Shown: piece after piece, positions 1 to 8,603 of the stretch | How the letters are laid out: every line of letters starts with the position of its first letter | Numbering within the stretch: position 1 is the first letter of the stretch | Assembly: GCA_021827405.1 (NCBI GenBank) | Contig: JAKAVY010000004.1 | Coordinates: 23,763-69,557, forward strand | DNA: 45,795 bases | Direction of reading: 5' to 3' | Source: Thermoplasmata archaeon | GTDB taxonomy: Archaea; Thermoplasmatota; Thermoplasmata; Lutacidiplasmatales; UBA184 | Translations under genes and position numbers: made by a program | The notes under the pieces: generated by a model | What the model saw: the letters and a program-made list of their open reading frames with translations, nothing else | The model's database searches: none | What the model was told of the DNA's origin: nothing

Positions 1-1536
1 GGAGGGAGCACGAGCCCCTCCCCCCCCACCCCCAACGAAGGGGCCCTCTCCGGGCCGAGCCCCCTGGTCCGGCCCCCCCCCCGCCCTCGCCATGTCCTGG
101 TGCTGGACATCTCCAAGAGCATGCTCGCCCCGCTGGAGGAGCCCTCTCCCGGCACGGCGGTCCGCCGGAAGATCGAGGTGGCCCGGGCCGCCACCTACCG
201 GATCTTCGAGGCGGTGCAGGCCCAGCGGGCCCTCTTCGGGCTGGTCACCTTCAGCAACAGCGCGAAGGTGGCCATCCCTCTGACGGAGATCCGTCCCGAG
301 ATCCGGCCCGCCCTGGACAACATGATCGCGCTCCTCCAGCCGGCAGGCCGGTCGGCGATCTGGGACGCCCTGGCGCTGGGCAGCGACCTGCTCCGGGTGC
401 CGGGAGGTGGGGTAGTGGGCAACCTGGTGCTCGTCACCGACGGATGGGACAACATGTCCCAGCGGTTCGTCGGCGGTCCTTCCTCTTCGGAAGCAACCCC
501 GGACCCCGGGAAGGCCGTCCCTGGGCCCCGCCAGGACGTGCTGGGCTACTTGCTGAACCCCCGGAGCCGTGTGGCCCTCCAGATCATCGGCATCGGGAGT
601 GGGACGGAGAAGGACAAGGGGGTGGACAGCCAGCGGATGGCCCAGTTCGCCCAGGCCTATGCCCAACGCGCGCAGTCCCTGGGCCTCCCGTGCACCGTGC
701 TCTACCAAGAGGTGATCACCAGCGAGGAGCTCTTCTCCCGGATGATCACCGCCTTCCTCGACGTCCCGTTCGAGGACCAGCGGAACCTGGAGGAGTTGCA
801 TCCGGACGACGTGGCCCAGGCGGCGGCCTCGGCGGCCCGGGGGCTCCGGGATGCGCGGCGAAGCTCGCCCATGGCCGTCGGGGGCCCGGGCGTCCCCCCC
901 CTCGTCCGCCCCCCGCACCCGGGTCTCCCCCTCGAGGTGGACGTTCTCGATGCGCAGGCCTCCCAGGGGGTGCTCAACCTGGAGGAACGCTATGGACCTC
1001 TGGGCCAGGTGGCGCAGGCCTTCCTGGAGAAGGACTACGCCCGGGCGGAGACCCTGCTCTACCAGAAGGGCGGGCTCATCGCGCCGGTCACCCGGTTCTA
1101 TTGGCAGGCCCGGGTGGCCTTCGCCCAGGGCAAGGCCGAGGAGGCGGCCCGCCATCTCGCCCAGGCCTGGGGGGAGGCGGAGATCCTGTCCGGTCCGGAG
1201 CGCACGCAGATCCTCCGGAGAGTGGCGCTCCTGCAGGCCAAGCTGACCCAGGACCGGGAGACCGAGGACCTGGTCGCCTTCTTCGACGCGGCCGAGACCC
1301 GGGCCCGGGCCCTCGGGCCGGAGAACCGCAAGCGCCTGGAGGAGCTCTTCGACCAGATCCTGGAGCTCCGGAGGACCTACGCTGGGGTCTCCGGGGGGGG
1401 TGCGGCCCAGCACGAGGCCCTGGTGGAGACCATCTTCGGGGAGCTCCAGGACGCCCGGTTGAGGAACAGCCCCCGGGACCCGACCCTGGAGGCCTTCTTC
1501 GACTTCGTGGAGATCGCGCTCGCCGAGATGCGCTGA
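1..1536 (+). CDS. von Willebrand factor A domain protein (5' partial)
   Basis: The reading frame is open to the left edge, so the true start lies outside the window or in the proline-rich stretch at its beginning; the GTG at 100 is inside the first vWA strand and cannot be the start. A vWA domain fills roughly bases 90-770, with a MIDAS-type DISKS motif near base 106 and the later acidic loop VTDGWDN near 430-453. The C-terminal part, about 250 residues, is alanine- and glutamate-rich and probably helical, perhaps a TPR-like scaffold. vWA domains bind partner proteins through a metal ion. The gene is followed after 27 bp by a GTPase-like gene and then a coiled-coil gene, which suggests one complex. 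The exact function is unknown. Confidence 0.85.
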   Translation, partial: GGSTSPSPPTPNEGALSGPSPLVRPPPRPRHVLVLDISKSMLAPLEEPSPGTAVRRKIEVARAATYRIFEAVQAQRALFGLVTFSNSAKVAIPLTEIRPEIRPALDNMIALLQPAGRSAIWDALALGSDLLRVPGGGVVGNLVLVTDGWDNMSQRFVGGPSSSEATPDPGKAVPGPRQDVLGYLLNPRSRVALQIIGIGSGTEKDKGVDSQRMAQFAQAYAQRAQSLGLPCTVLYQEVITSEELFSRMITAFLDVPFEDQRNLEELHPDDVAQAAASAARGLRDARRSSPMAVGGPGVPPLVRPPHPGLPLEVDVLDAQASQGVLNLEERYGPLGQVAQAFLEKDYARAETLLYQKGGLIAPVTRFYWQARVAFAQGKAEEAARHLAQAWGEAEILSGPERTQILRRVALLQAKLTQDRETEDLVAFFDAAETRARALGPENRKRLEELFDQILELRRTYAGVSGGGAAQHEALVETIFGELQDARLRNSPRDPTLEAFFDFVEIALAEMR

Positions 1537-1563
1537 GGGGCCCGAGCCGTTAAGGAGACCTCC

Positions 1564-2802
1564 ATGGTGGGGACTTCGAGAACCATGCCGAGCCCCTCCC
1601 CTTCCCGGACCCGCCGGACGACGAAGGCCCCGGGCACCCTGAAGGGCCCGACGCGGCCGTCCCGCAGCGCCCTTTCCGTCGGCCCGTCCCCCCCTCCCGC
1701 CGCTCCTCCGTCGAACGCGAAGATCGCCGTGGTGGGGATCCCGGCTTCGGGGAAGACCACCTACTTTCGCTATCTCTCCGGTCACTTCGGGCTCAACCTG
1801 CCCTTGGTCTTCGTCCCGTCCCGTCCGGCCAGCCCGCTCCCGCTCTTCGGCGACGTGGGGGAGGAGGTGGTCATGGAGGAGACCACCTACGAGACGGACC
1901 CCACGCACCCGGGCTCCGAACTGGAGTCCACCACCCGCCTCTACGTGAACCGTCCCATGGAAGACCCCCACCGGCTCTTCATCGAGCTGGCGGCCGGCAG
2001 GGAGGAGCAGGGGGTGCTCACCAAGTATCCTCTCCCGACGAAGTACAACCAGTTCGTGGACATGCGGCTGCGGTTCCGCTACGGGATGCCCGGGAATCTC
2101 ACCGGCGCCCGGCCCATGGTCCTGCAGACCGTGGACGAGGCCGGCGGGATCATCTCCGACTACTTCACCTACGACCGGCTCTGGCTCAGCGCGGCCCGGG
2201 AGGAGGTCTCGGTAGAGCGCTGCCGGGTGATCCCCCGGTTCGATTCCTGGAAGCCGGAGCGCCAGGAGCTGTGGCGCCGGGGGCTCACGCTGATGGGCCG
2301 GTTCACGTCCGATGCCGATGGGCTCATCCTCCTGTTGACCCCGCAGCCGGGCTCGCTGCGGGACAGCGCTCAACAGGTGAACCTGGCCCGGGGGGTGTTC
2401 CGGTACGCCCGGCAACGGGGGATCCCGGTGGTCGTCGCCATCTCCAAGGCCGACCTCTTGAAGGATTTCTACCTGGAGGTGGAGCAGGTGCTGACCCACC
2501 GCGGCTACCTTTCCCACTTCGACACCCGGAGGTTCCTGACGGAGCAGGACGGGAGCCGGCTGGGGAGCATCCTCGCGGCCCAGGAGGGTAGCGGCCTGAA
2601 CGTGGGGGAGGACGTGTTCCTGGTCTCCTCGGCCATCTCGACCGGGGAGGGGCGCCCGCTCCTCTACGGCGACGCCCAGGCGGAGGTGGACCTGAACCAG
2701 GGCCCCACGGCGGGGATCCCGGTGATGGTCAACACCACCTTGCCCCTGGCCCGGATCTGCGAGAAGGTCCTCCGAGGCCGCGGGGAGCTCCCGGGCCCAT
2801 GA
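1564..2802 (+). CDS. P-loop GTPase-like protein
   Basis: The product has 412 residues. After a disordered Ser/Pro-rich N-terminus of about 50 residues comes a P-loop, GIPASGKTT (58-66), then a G3-like DEAG (191-194) and a G4-like SKAD (294-297). These are the usual three landmarks of a TRAFAC-type GTPase, with SKAD replacing the common NKxD. The family resembles the GTPases found beside vWA and GAP1-like proteins in bacterial NTP-dependent systems, but I place it there only tentatively. The ATG at 1564 is preceded by AAGGAG at a suitable distance. The stop overlaps the next start as ATGA, so translation is probably coupled. No transmembrane segment is seen. Confidence 0.85.
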   Translation: MVGTSRTMPSPSPSRTRRTTKAPGTLKGPTRPSRSALSVGPSPPPAAPPSNAKIAVVGIPASGKTTYFRYLSGHFGLNLPLVFVPSRPASPLPLFGDVGEEVVMEETTYETDPTHPGSELESTTRLYVNRPMEDPHRLFIELAAGREEQGVLTKYPLPTKYNQFVDMRLRFRYGMPGNLTGARPMVLQTVDEAGGIISDYFTYDRLWLSAAREEVSVERCRVIPRFDSWKPERQELWRRGLTLMGRFTSDADGLILLLTPQPGSLRDSAQQVNLARGVFRYARQRGIPVVVAISKADLLKDFYLEVEQVLTHRGYLSHFDTRRFLTEQDGSRLGSILAAQEGSGLNVGEDVFLVSSAISTGEGRPLLYGDAQAEVDLNQGPTAGIPVMVNTTLPLARICEKVLRGRGELPGP

Positions 2803-4925
2803 CGAGCTCGCCCACGGCGGCCGGGCCCACCTCCCCCGGGCTCCCCGCGGGGTCGGGGACCCGCGAGCGGGGCCTGGTGGCCGTGGTCTGGTGCCGGCAG
2901 GTGGACAACGAGGCCGAGAGCCCGGGGTACACCACGCTCCCCAGCGAGTTCCCGTCCCGCAAGGAGGTCCTCGAACCGGTACGGCGGGTGGGGAACCTCG
3001 CCATCAACCTGACCGACACCCATGACTACTGGGACCCGGACCCCACCGGCAAGCTCGCCTTCTACCCCGGGATGTTCCTCTACCCGGCGGTCCACGGCCG
3101 GTACCTCTGCCTCGGGAGGATGTTCCTCTCCACCGAGGACCGTCCCCGGCTCGGGATGAAGACCCTGGTCCTGGAGACGCGGACGCTGGCCGCCCACGAG
3201 CCGTTGGGGGGGCAGTTGAAGCGCTGGTACCTCTCCATGGGGAACCCTCGCCGCCCGGAGACGGGCCTCCGAGGGGCCTCCCCCGAGTGGGTCGGACGGC
3301 TATCGACGGCCTTCACCTACCGGGGCTTCGACCCGGCCCGTCCGCTGGTGGCCCTGGTCTCCGAAGCATTCCCCGACGCGGTCTCCGCCCTCTGGGACCT
3401 CCTCGAACGGGTCCCGTCGAGCCTGGTGCTGCTCTCCGGGCTGATGGTCTTCCCCTATTTCCTCCCCGTCCAGCGGGTCCGCCTCGAGGAGTTCGCCGAG
3501 ACCTTCCCCCTCACCCTGGCCCTCCTGAGGATCCCCCGGAACGAGACCGGGGGGGACCGGCACCGTCGTCGGGTGGAGCTCTGGTCCGCCGCCCCCGTGC
3601 ATCTTCTCGATCTCACGGCTCCCGAGGCCCTCGCGGCAAAGGACCCGCCCTCCGCTTCTCCACCGGTGGCCTGGTGGATGGACCCTCAGCGCCATCAGGA
3701 ACGCGCCGGGGCCCTGGCCCAGGCCATGGACCGGGTCGAGCTTCCCCGGGTCCTGGACCTACCGGCAACGCCGGAGGGGGAGGGCGGGCGGGTCCGTCGC
3801 CGTCAAGTGGCCCGGATCGGGGAGGCCATGGAGGCGGTCTCCCGCGCCCTGGAGGGCCCCACGGGGCGGAAGGGCCGCCAGGACGTGGAGACCGCGGCCC
3901 GGGCGGCCGCCTACCTTTCCCCTGAGGCCGGGCCCGCCCCCGGAGTTCTTCCGAGCCCCCCCGGGACGGAGGTCCCTCGCCCGCCGCAGCCCACCCAGGC
4001 CATGCCGACCCCCTCCTCCCGGGTTTCCTCTGCCACGCCCACGGCCACGGCCTCTTCCGTCCCGCCCTCCCAGTCCAGGACCTCCGCCACGCATCCCGGG
4101 ACCGTCGCGGAGACCGGTACCCCGGGGCCGGGGGCCAGGGAGATGGCGGAGGGGAGCCCCGGGACGGACGAGGACGCGCGGATCGTGGACCGCCTCCTGG
4201 CGCTGGAGCGCCTGGCCGAGGAGTGGGAGGCGTTCCGTCGGGAGCTCCGGGCGGAGGCGGCCCTCTGGCTCTCCCCGGAAGCGATGGAGGCGCGGATCGC
4301 GGAGGCGCTATCCCGACGTCCCCCGGACCAAACGGCCGACGCCGCGGACCCGAATCTGCGGCCGGCGGTCCGGGAGATGGTCCGGGAGGAGCTTTCCCGT
4401 CTGTTGCCGGGGGCGGTGACCCCCCCCTCCAACCCCCCGGACCTGGAGGAGGAGCTCCGGGCCGCCCTCCAGGAGGAGCGGGTCCGTTACCGGCAGCTGC
4501 TGGCCGAGTCCTTAGGCGAGCTCCGGGAACGCACGGAGGCCACGGTGGAGTTCCAGAACAGCCTGCGTGGAGACCTGGAGGCGCTGGACGGGAAGTTCCG
4601 GGCGCTGACCACCAAGATGCTCCCGCTGCTCCGGCGGACCTGGGTCCGGTTGGCGGAGATGGAGCGGAAGAACCGGCACCGGGAGGGGCCGGAGGAGATG
4701 GGTCACCTCCGGGAGGAGCTCTGGCAGGAGCTCCACCGGGTGGAGACCGACCTGAACGTCCGTACCCGCGAGGTCCTCGACCGGCTGGAGGCGAACCTCC
4801 AGAGCCAGGGCCGGCTTTGGCTGAACCTCACCACACAGCTCTCCGGTCTTTCGGAAGAGCGCCGGGAGCTCCGCCGGGGGCTGGACGGGCCCCGGCCGGA
4901 CGCCGGGGACCCCCGGAAAGGGTAA
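2799..4925 (+). CDS. Large protein with N-terminal folded domain and C-terminal coiled coil
   Basis: The product has 708 residues. The first 270 or so look globular. The pattern of an early SPGYTTLPSEFP segment followed by a GRYLCLGRMFLS strand reminds me of the GTPase-associated protein 1 (GAP1) N-terminal domain, but this is a weak resemblance by eye. Residues of about 370-440 are a low-complexity Pro/Ser/Thr linker. From about 450 to the end the sequence is rich in Glu, Arg and Leu with heptad-like spacing, so a long coiled coil is likely. The start ATG overlaps the stop of the GTPase gene (ATGA), so the two are almost certainly an operon. Function is unknown; a regulator or scaffold for the GTPase is a reasonable inference. 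Confidence 0.8.
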   Translation: MTSSPTAAGPTSPGLPAGSGTRERGLVAVVWCRQVDNEAESPGYTTLPSEFPSRKEVLEPVRRVGNLAINLTDTHDYWDPDPTGKLAFYPGMFLYPAVHGRYLCLGRMFLSTEDRPRLGMKTLVLETRTLAAHEPLGGQLKRWYLSMGNPRRPETGLRGASPEWVGRLSTAFTYRGFDPARPLVALVSEAFPDAVSALWDLLERVPSSLVLLSGLMVFPYFLPVQRVRLEEFAETFPLTLALLRIPRNETGGDRHRRRVELWSAAPVHLLDLTAPEALAAKDPPSASPPVAWWMDPQRHQERAGALAQAMDRVELPRVLDLPATPEGEGGRVRRRQVARIGEAMEAVSRALEGPTGRKGRQDVETAARAAAYLSPEAGPAPGVLPSPPGTEVPRPPQPTQAMPTPSSRVSSATPTATASSVPPSQSRTSATHPGTVAETGTPGPGAREMAEGSPGTDEDARIVDRLLALERLAEEWEAFRRELRAEAALWLSPEAMEARIAEALSRRPPDQTADAADPNLRPAVREMVREELSRLLPGAVTPPSNPPDLEEELRAALQEERVRYRQLLAESLGELRERTEATVEFQNSLRGDLEALDGKFRALTTKMLPLLRRTWVRLAEMERKNRHREGPEEMGHLREELWQELHRVETDLNVRTREVLDRLEANLQSQGRLWLNLTTQLSGLSEERRELRRGLDGPRPDAGDPRKG

Positions 4926-5187
4926 GGGCACCGCGTCTTCCCGCTAACCCGGAACCTCTGCCAGGCCGCCGCCGCGGGCCGGAGACGGGGGTCAGGGTGG
5001 ACGGCAGGGGGAGGACCCTTCCCGAGGGGAGTCTCGCCGCGCCCCGTCCCGGGGGCACCGGAGAGGAGGGCGCCCCGGGTCGGTCCCGGGGAGGGGCCGG
5101 CTGCTGGGACGGGTCGCCCCGCGGCGGCCCGCGTCCCCCGGGGTCCGCGAAACCCTTTACCCTCCCCGGCCTCTGAGGAACGGTCCC

Positions 5188-5400
5188 GTGGGGGACCCGA
5201 AGGTCCGGATGCAAGCGATACCCGCACACAAGCATTGCAAGGTCTGCGGGGTCTCCATCCCTCCCGAGGACGTGACGTGCAGTCCCGAGTGCCAGGCCCG
5301 ATACCAGGCTAGCCAGAGGAGCCGGCGGCTCTGGGTCTGGGCGTTCTACGCCATTGCCATCCTGCTCATCGTCCTACTGACCTTTGAGAGCCATCTGTAG
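5188..5400 (+). CDS. Small zinc-ribbon protein with C-terminal membrane helix (DUF2116-like)
   Basis: The product has up to 70 residues. It carries a HCKVCG then CSPEC pair of Cys knuckles, as in the archaeal DUF2116 zinc-ribbon family, followed by one hydrophobic helix (about 48-66) at the C-terminus. It is therefore probably a tail-anchored membrane protein. The start is either this GTG, about 30 bp after a CTTTACC element that could be a TATA box, or the ATG at 5209, which gives the more typical short N-terminus. It lies 15 bp before the CoaD-DUF84 gene. The 262 bp upstream (4926-5187) are very GC-rich and show no other gene. Confidence 0.75.
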   Translation: MGDPKVRMQAIPAHKHCKVCGVSIPPEDVTCSPECQARYQASQRSRRLWVWAFYAIAILLIVLLTFESHL

Positions 5401-5415
5401 CCTAAGGATGGCAGG

Positions 5416-6456
5416 ATGGTTCGTCGTGTGCCCCGGGCGGTGCTGGGCGGGACGTTCGACCACCTGCACATCGGGCACCAGGCCCTTCTCTCCGCTGCGT
5501 TCTCCCTCGGGGAGGAGGTGGGGATCGGGATCACCACCGACGGCTTCCTCCGCCGGGAGAGCCGGAAGGCCTCCCAGGTGGAGCCCTTCGCCGAACGGGA
5601 AAGGCGTCTCCGGGAGCACCTCGGACGGGCGTTCCCCCATCGCCGGTTCCAGCTGATCCCTCTCACGGACCGTTGGGGGGCCCTCCTGGAGGGGCGGACC
5701 CGGATGCTGGTGGCGAGCCCGGAAACGCTCCCGGTCGGGGTCGAGGCGAACCGCCTTCGCCGCCGGAGGGGCCTTCCCCCCGTCACGCTGGTGGAAGTGG
5801 CCCCCGTCCTGGGCGAAGACCTCCTCCCGGTCTCCTCCACCCGGATCCGGGACGGGGTCGTGGACCCCGGGGGACACCGTCGCACTCCGCTTAAGGTCGG
5901 GGTCGGGTCCACCAACCCGGTCAAACGCAACGGCGTGCGGGAGGGGTTGCTGCGCGTCTTTCCCGGCCTAAACCTTTCCGTGCGGTCCGTCAACACCGGG
6001 GAGGGCAATCCCCAACCCTGGGGGCTCAGGGCCGGCTTCGAGGGCGCATCTCGGAGGGCGCGGGGGGCGCTTGGGGAGGGTGACTACGGCATCGGGGTGG
6101 AGGCCACGCTCGTCCCGGTCCCGGGCCCCAAGGGAACCCTGGACGTCCACGCGGTGGTGGTGGTCGACCGCTTTGGCCGGACGTTGGCGGCGACCTCGGG
6201 CGGTTACCTCCTCCCCGAGCGGGTCGACCGAGAGGTGGCCGGGGGTCCCACCCTGGAGGCCACCCTGGGGGGACTGGGGGCCCGGGGGCGGGTCGGTCGC
6301 CGGCCCGGGGGGGGCCTGGGCTATCTCACCCGGGGGGCCCTCACCCGGGAAGGGTACATCGCCGAGGGGGTCCACGGGGCGTTCGTCCCCCGTCTGGCGG
6401 CCCGGTCGGGCTCGCTGCCGCCGTTCCGGGTCCTGCCGAGGGAGGGGGCCTCGTAA
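5416..6456 (+). CDS. coaD: Phosphopantetheine adenylyltransferase fused to DUF84 NTPase domain
   Basis: The product has 346 residues and two domains. Residues 1-155 are an archaeal-type phosphopantetheine adenylyltransferase with the nucleotidyltransferase motif GTFDHLHIGH (12-21, HxGH at 18-21); it joins phosphopantetheine and ATP into dephospho-CoA. Residues of about 160-335 are a DUF84 domain, related to inosine/xanthosine triphosphatases, beginning VGVGSTNPVKRNGV and carrying a GIGVEATLV strand. The two are in one unbroken frame. The second domain could clean up non-canonical NTPs, but its substrate cannot be read from the sequence. An upstream ATG at 5408 is in another frame. Confidence 0.9.
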   Translation: MVRRVPRAVLGGTFDHLHIGHQALLSAAFSLGEEVGIGITTDGFLRRESRKASQVEPFAERERRLREHLGRAFPHRRFQLIPLTDRWGALLEGRTRMLVASPETLPVGVEANRLRRRRGLPPVTLVEVAPVLGEDLLPVSSTRIRDGVVDPGGHRRTPLKVGVGSTNPVKRNGVREGLLRVFPGLNLSVRSVNTGEGNPQPWGLRAGFEGASRRARGALGEGDYGIGVEATLVPVPGPKGTLDVHAVVVVDRFGRTLAATSGGYLLPERVDREVAGGPTLEATLGGLGARGRVGRRPGGGLGYLTRGALTREGYIAEGVHGAFVPRLAARSGSLPPFRVLPREGAS

Positions 6457-6497
6457 GGGTTATTCCCCCGCCGAAGGTAGGCCTCCCGGGGGAGACG

Positions 6498-6719
6498 GTG
6501 GAGAGCTACCTCAGGATCACTTTCTCCAGTGAGGGTAGCCCCCCTTCGGTGGTGGCCGGTCGCCTCCAGGCGCTGGGGTTCCGGCCTACCCAGGGCAACT
6601 ACGACTTCCGGTACGATTGGAACGGGTCCGCGACGCTGGACGAGATGATGGCCCTGGCGGACCGGCTCACCGAGACCCTGCGCGGCCACCGGGTGCTCTT
6701 CGAGATGGAGACGGTTTGA
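6498..6719 (+). CDS. Small conserved-looking hypothetical protein
   Basis: The product has 73 residues and starts with GTG. It appears to be a small alpha/beta protein, with alternating strands (YLRITFS, NYDFRYDWNG) and a long helix (TLDEMMALADRLTETLRG) ending in a strand VLFEMETV. I do not recognise a family. A GGTTATTCC element at 6457-6465 lies about 37 bp before the start and may be its TATA box, giving a very short leader. It sits between CoaD-DUF84 and the UDP-sugar operon; 82 bp separate it from galU. Confidence 0.65.
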   Translation: MESYLRITFSSEGSPPSVVAGRLQALGFRPTQGNYDFRYDWNGSATLDEMMALADRLTETLRGHRVLFEMETV

Positions 6720-6801
6720 GCCTGAACCTCCACAGAGCCGCCATGCCTCCCCGTTTCCTTCCCTCCCGAACACGCCCGGACCGAGGATCAGGGGGCTCTC
6801 G

Positions 6802-7653
6802 GTGAAGGTGGTGATCCCGGCCGCCGGCCTCGGGAGCCGCTTCCTCCCCGCCACCAAGAGCATGCCCAAGGAGATGCTCCCGGTGCTGGACAAGCCGGTG
6901 ATCCAGTACGTGGTGGAGGAGGCGGTGGCCTCGGGAGGGGACGACCTCACCATCGTGACAGGGCGGTCCAAGCGGGCGTTGGAGGACCACTTCGACCTCA
7001 ACCCGGAACTCGCGGCCTTCGCCGACCTTCCCGGGATGCGGGAACTGGAGTCTCTCAGCGACCGGACCACGTTGCACTTCGTCCGACAGAGGAGCCCCCG
7101 GGGGCTGGCGGACGCCCTCCTCTGCGCGGAGCGGCATGTGGGGGGAGAGACCTTCGGGGTCCTTCTGGGAGACACCATCAACGTCTGCGACCCCCCGCTG
7201 CTCCGCCAGTTGCTGGACCGTTGGCGAAGCCTCGGGTCGCAGGGAAGTGTGATCGCAGTGGAGCCGGTGGTCCCGGAGAAGGTCTCCGATTACGGGATCG
7301 TGGCCGGCCCGGAACGCTCCCCGGGTCTCTGGGAGGTGCGCACGTTGGTGGAGAAGCCGAGGCCGACGGAGGCCCCGGGGAACCTGGGGATCACGGGGGC
7401 CTACCTGTTGAGCCCGGGGATCTTTGCGGCCATCCGGGAGACCCCGCCCGGTCATCACGGCGAGGTCCAGCTCACCGACGCCCTCCGGGTGCTCTCGCTC
7501 CGGGAACCGGTCTACGCGGCCGCCTTCTCGGGCCACCGCTACGACATCGGGGACCGGGAGCTTTGGCTCAGGACGAACGTGGAGTTCGCGCTGGAGGACC
7601 CGGAGCTCGGTCCCCGGCTTCGGGACTGGCTGAAGGGAAGGGTGGGGGGATGA
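6802..7653 (+). CDS. galU: UTP--glucose-1-phosphate uridylyltransferase
   Basis: The product has 283 residues and starts with GTG (MKVVIPAAGLGSR). The N-terminal signature GLGSRFLPATKSMPKEMLPV is the classic GalU nucleotide-binding loop with the conserved Lys, and a VEKP segment follows later. The enzyme makes UDP-glucose from UTP and glucose-1-phosphate in the cytoplasm. Its length is usual for the family. The stop overlaps the epimerase start (ATGA), and UDP-glucose dehydrogenase comes next, so the operon converts glucose-1-phosphate to UDP-glucuronate and then to a pentose sugar. A related dTTP- or other NTP-specific enzyme is possible but less likely given these neighbours. Confidence 0.92.
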   Translation: MKVVIPAAGLGSRFLPATKSMPKEMLPVLDKPVIQYVVEEAVASGGDDLTIVTGRSKRALEDHFDLNPELAAFADLPGMRELESLSDRTTLHFVRQRSPRGLADALLCAERHVGGETFGVLLGDTINVCDPPLLRQLLDRWRSLGSQGSVIAVEPVVPEKVSDYGIVAGPERSPGLWEVRTLVEKPRPTEAPGNLGITGAYLLSPGIFAAIRETPPGHHGEVQLTDALRVLSLREPVYAAAFSGHRYDIGDRELWLRTNVEFALEDPELGPRLRDWLKGRVGG

Positions 7654-8603
7654 AGACCGCGCTGGTCACCGGGGCCGGGGGGTTCCTCGGCTCCCACCTG
7701 GTGGACCGTCTGCTCGCGGACGGGTACGAGGTCTGGGGGCTCGACAATTTCAGTACGGGCTCCCCGCGGAACCTCACCTTTGCCCGGACCCAGCGGAGGT
7801 TCCACCTGCTCCGGAGGGACCTGGCCTCCCCCGGGCCCCTGCCGAGGACCGGGGTGATCTATCACCTCGCGTCCCCCGCAAGCCCCCCCCGTTACCAGGC
7901 CGACCCGGTAGGGACCTTGAGGGTGAACTCCGCGGGGACCTTTTCGGTCCTCCAGCAGGCGATGCGCGGGGGCGCGCGCGTCGTCCTGGCCTCCACCTCC
8001 GAGGTCTACGGGGACCCGGAGGTCCACCCCCAGCCCGAGACGTACTGGGGGCACGTCAATCCCATCGGGCCCCGGTCCTGCTACGACGAGGGGAAGCGGT
8101 TCGCCGAGGCCCTCTCGGTGGCGTTCGCGAAGGCGGAGGGGGTGGACGTCCGCATCGCCCGGATCTTCAACACCTATGGGCCCCGGATGGCCCTGGACGA
8201 TGGCCGGGTGGTCTCCAACTTCATCGTCCAAGGGCTCCGGGGGGAGCCGTTGACCGTCCAGGGCCGGGGAGACCAGTCCCGGTCCTTCTGCTACGTCTCC
8301 GATCTGGTGGAGGGATTGCGCCGGATGGCGGACGCGCCCGAAGGACGGCTACCCGGACCGGTGAACCTGGGGAACCCCCGGGGCGAGCGGACCGTTACGG
8401 AACTGGCCCGGCTCATCGCGAGGCTCACGGGGGGGCGCTCGGAGATCCGTCACATCGTACGGGCCACCGACGATCCCGAGCGTCGGCGCCCGGACATCCG
8501 CCGGGCCCGCTCCTGGTTGGGGTGGGAGCCGCGGATCCCTCTCCCCCGGGGCCTCACGCTCACCATCCCGGAGTTCCGGGAGCGCTTGGGAGGGACCGGA
8601 TGA
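7650..8603 (+). CDS. NAD-dependent epimerase, UDP-glucuronate decarboxylase-like
   Basis: The product has 317 residues of the extended SDR type. It has the Rossmann motif TGAGGFLG (7-14), the strand HLASPASPP typical of UDP-xylose synthase, a STSEVYGDPEVHPQ segment and the YxxxK active site in CYDEGKR. These match UDP-glucuronate decarboxylase (UXS) better than a 4-epimerase. UXS decarboxylates UDP-glucuronate to UDP-xylose. Start and stop overlap galU and ugd by ATGA, which fixes both boundaries. The product would feed a glycan or protein glycosylation; no glycosyltransferase is present in the window. Confidence 0.88.
   Translation: MKTALVTGAGGFLGSHLVDRLLADGYEVWGLDNFSTGSPRNLTFARTQRRFHLLRRDLASPGPLPRTGVIYHLASPASPPRYQADPVGTLRVNSAGTFSVLQQAMRGGARVVLASTSEVYGDPEVHPQPETYWGHVNPIGPRSCYDEGKRFAEALSVAFAKAEGVDVRIARIFNTYGPRMALDDGRVVSNFIVQGLRGEPLTVQGRGDQSRSFCYVSDLVEGLRRMADAPEGRLPGPVNLGNPRGERTVTELARLIARLTGGRSEIRHIVRATDDPERRRPDIRRARSWLGWEPRIPLPRGLTLTIPEFRERLGGTG

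Noticed and set aside
2237-2247. GGTTCGATTCC, resembling a tRNA T-loop
   Set aside because: It is inside the GTPase gene, and no acceptor stem, D-arm or anticodon arm can be formed around it.
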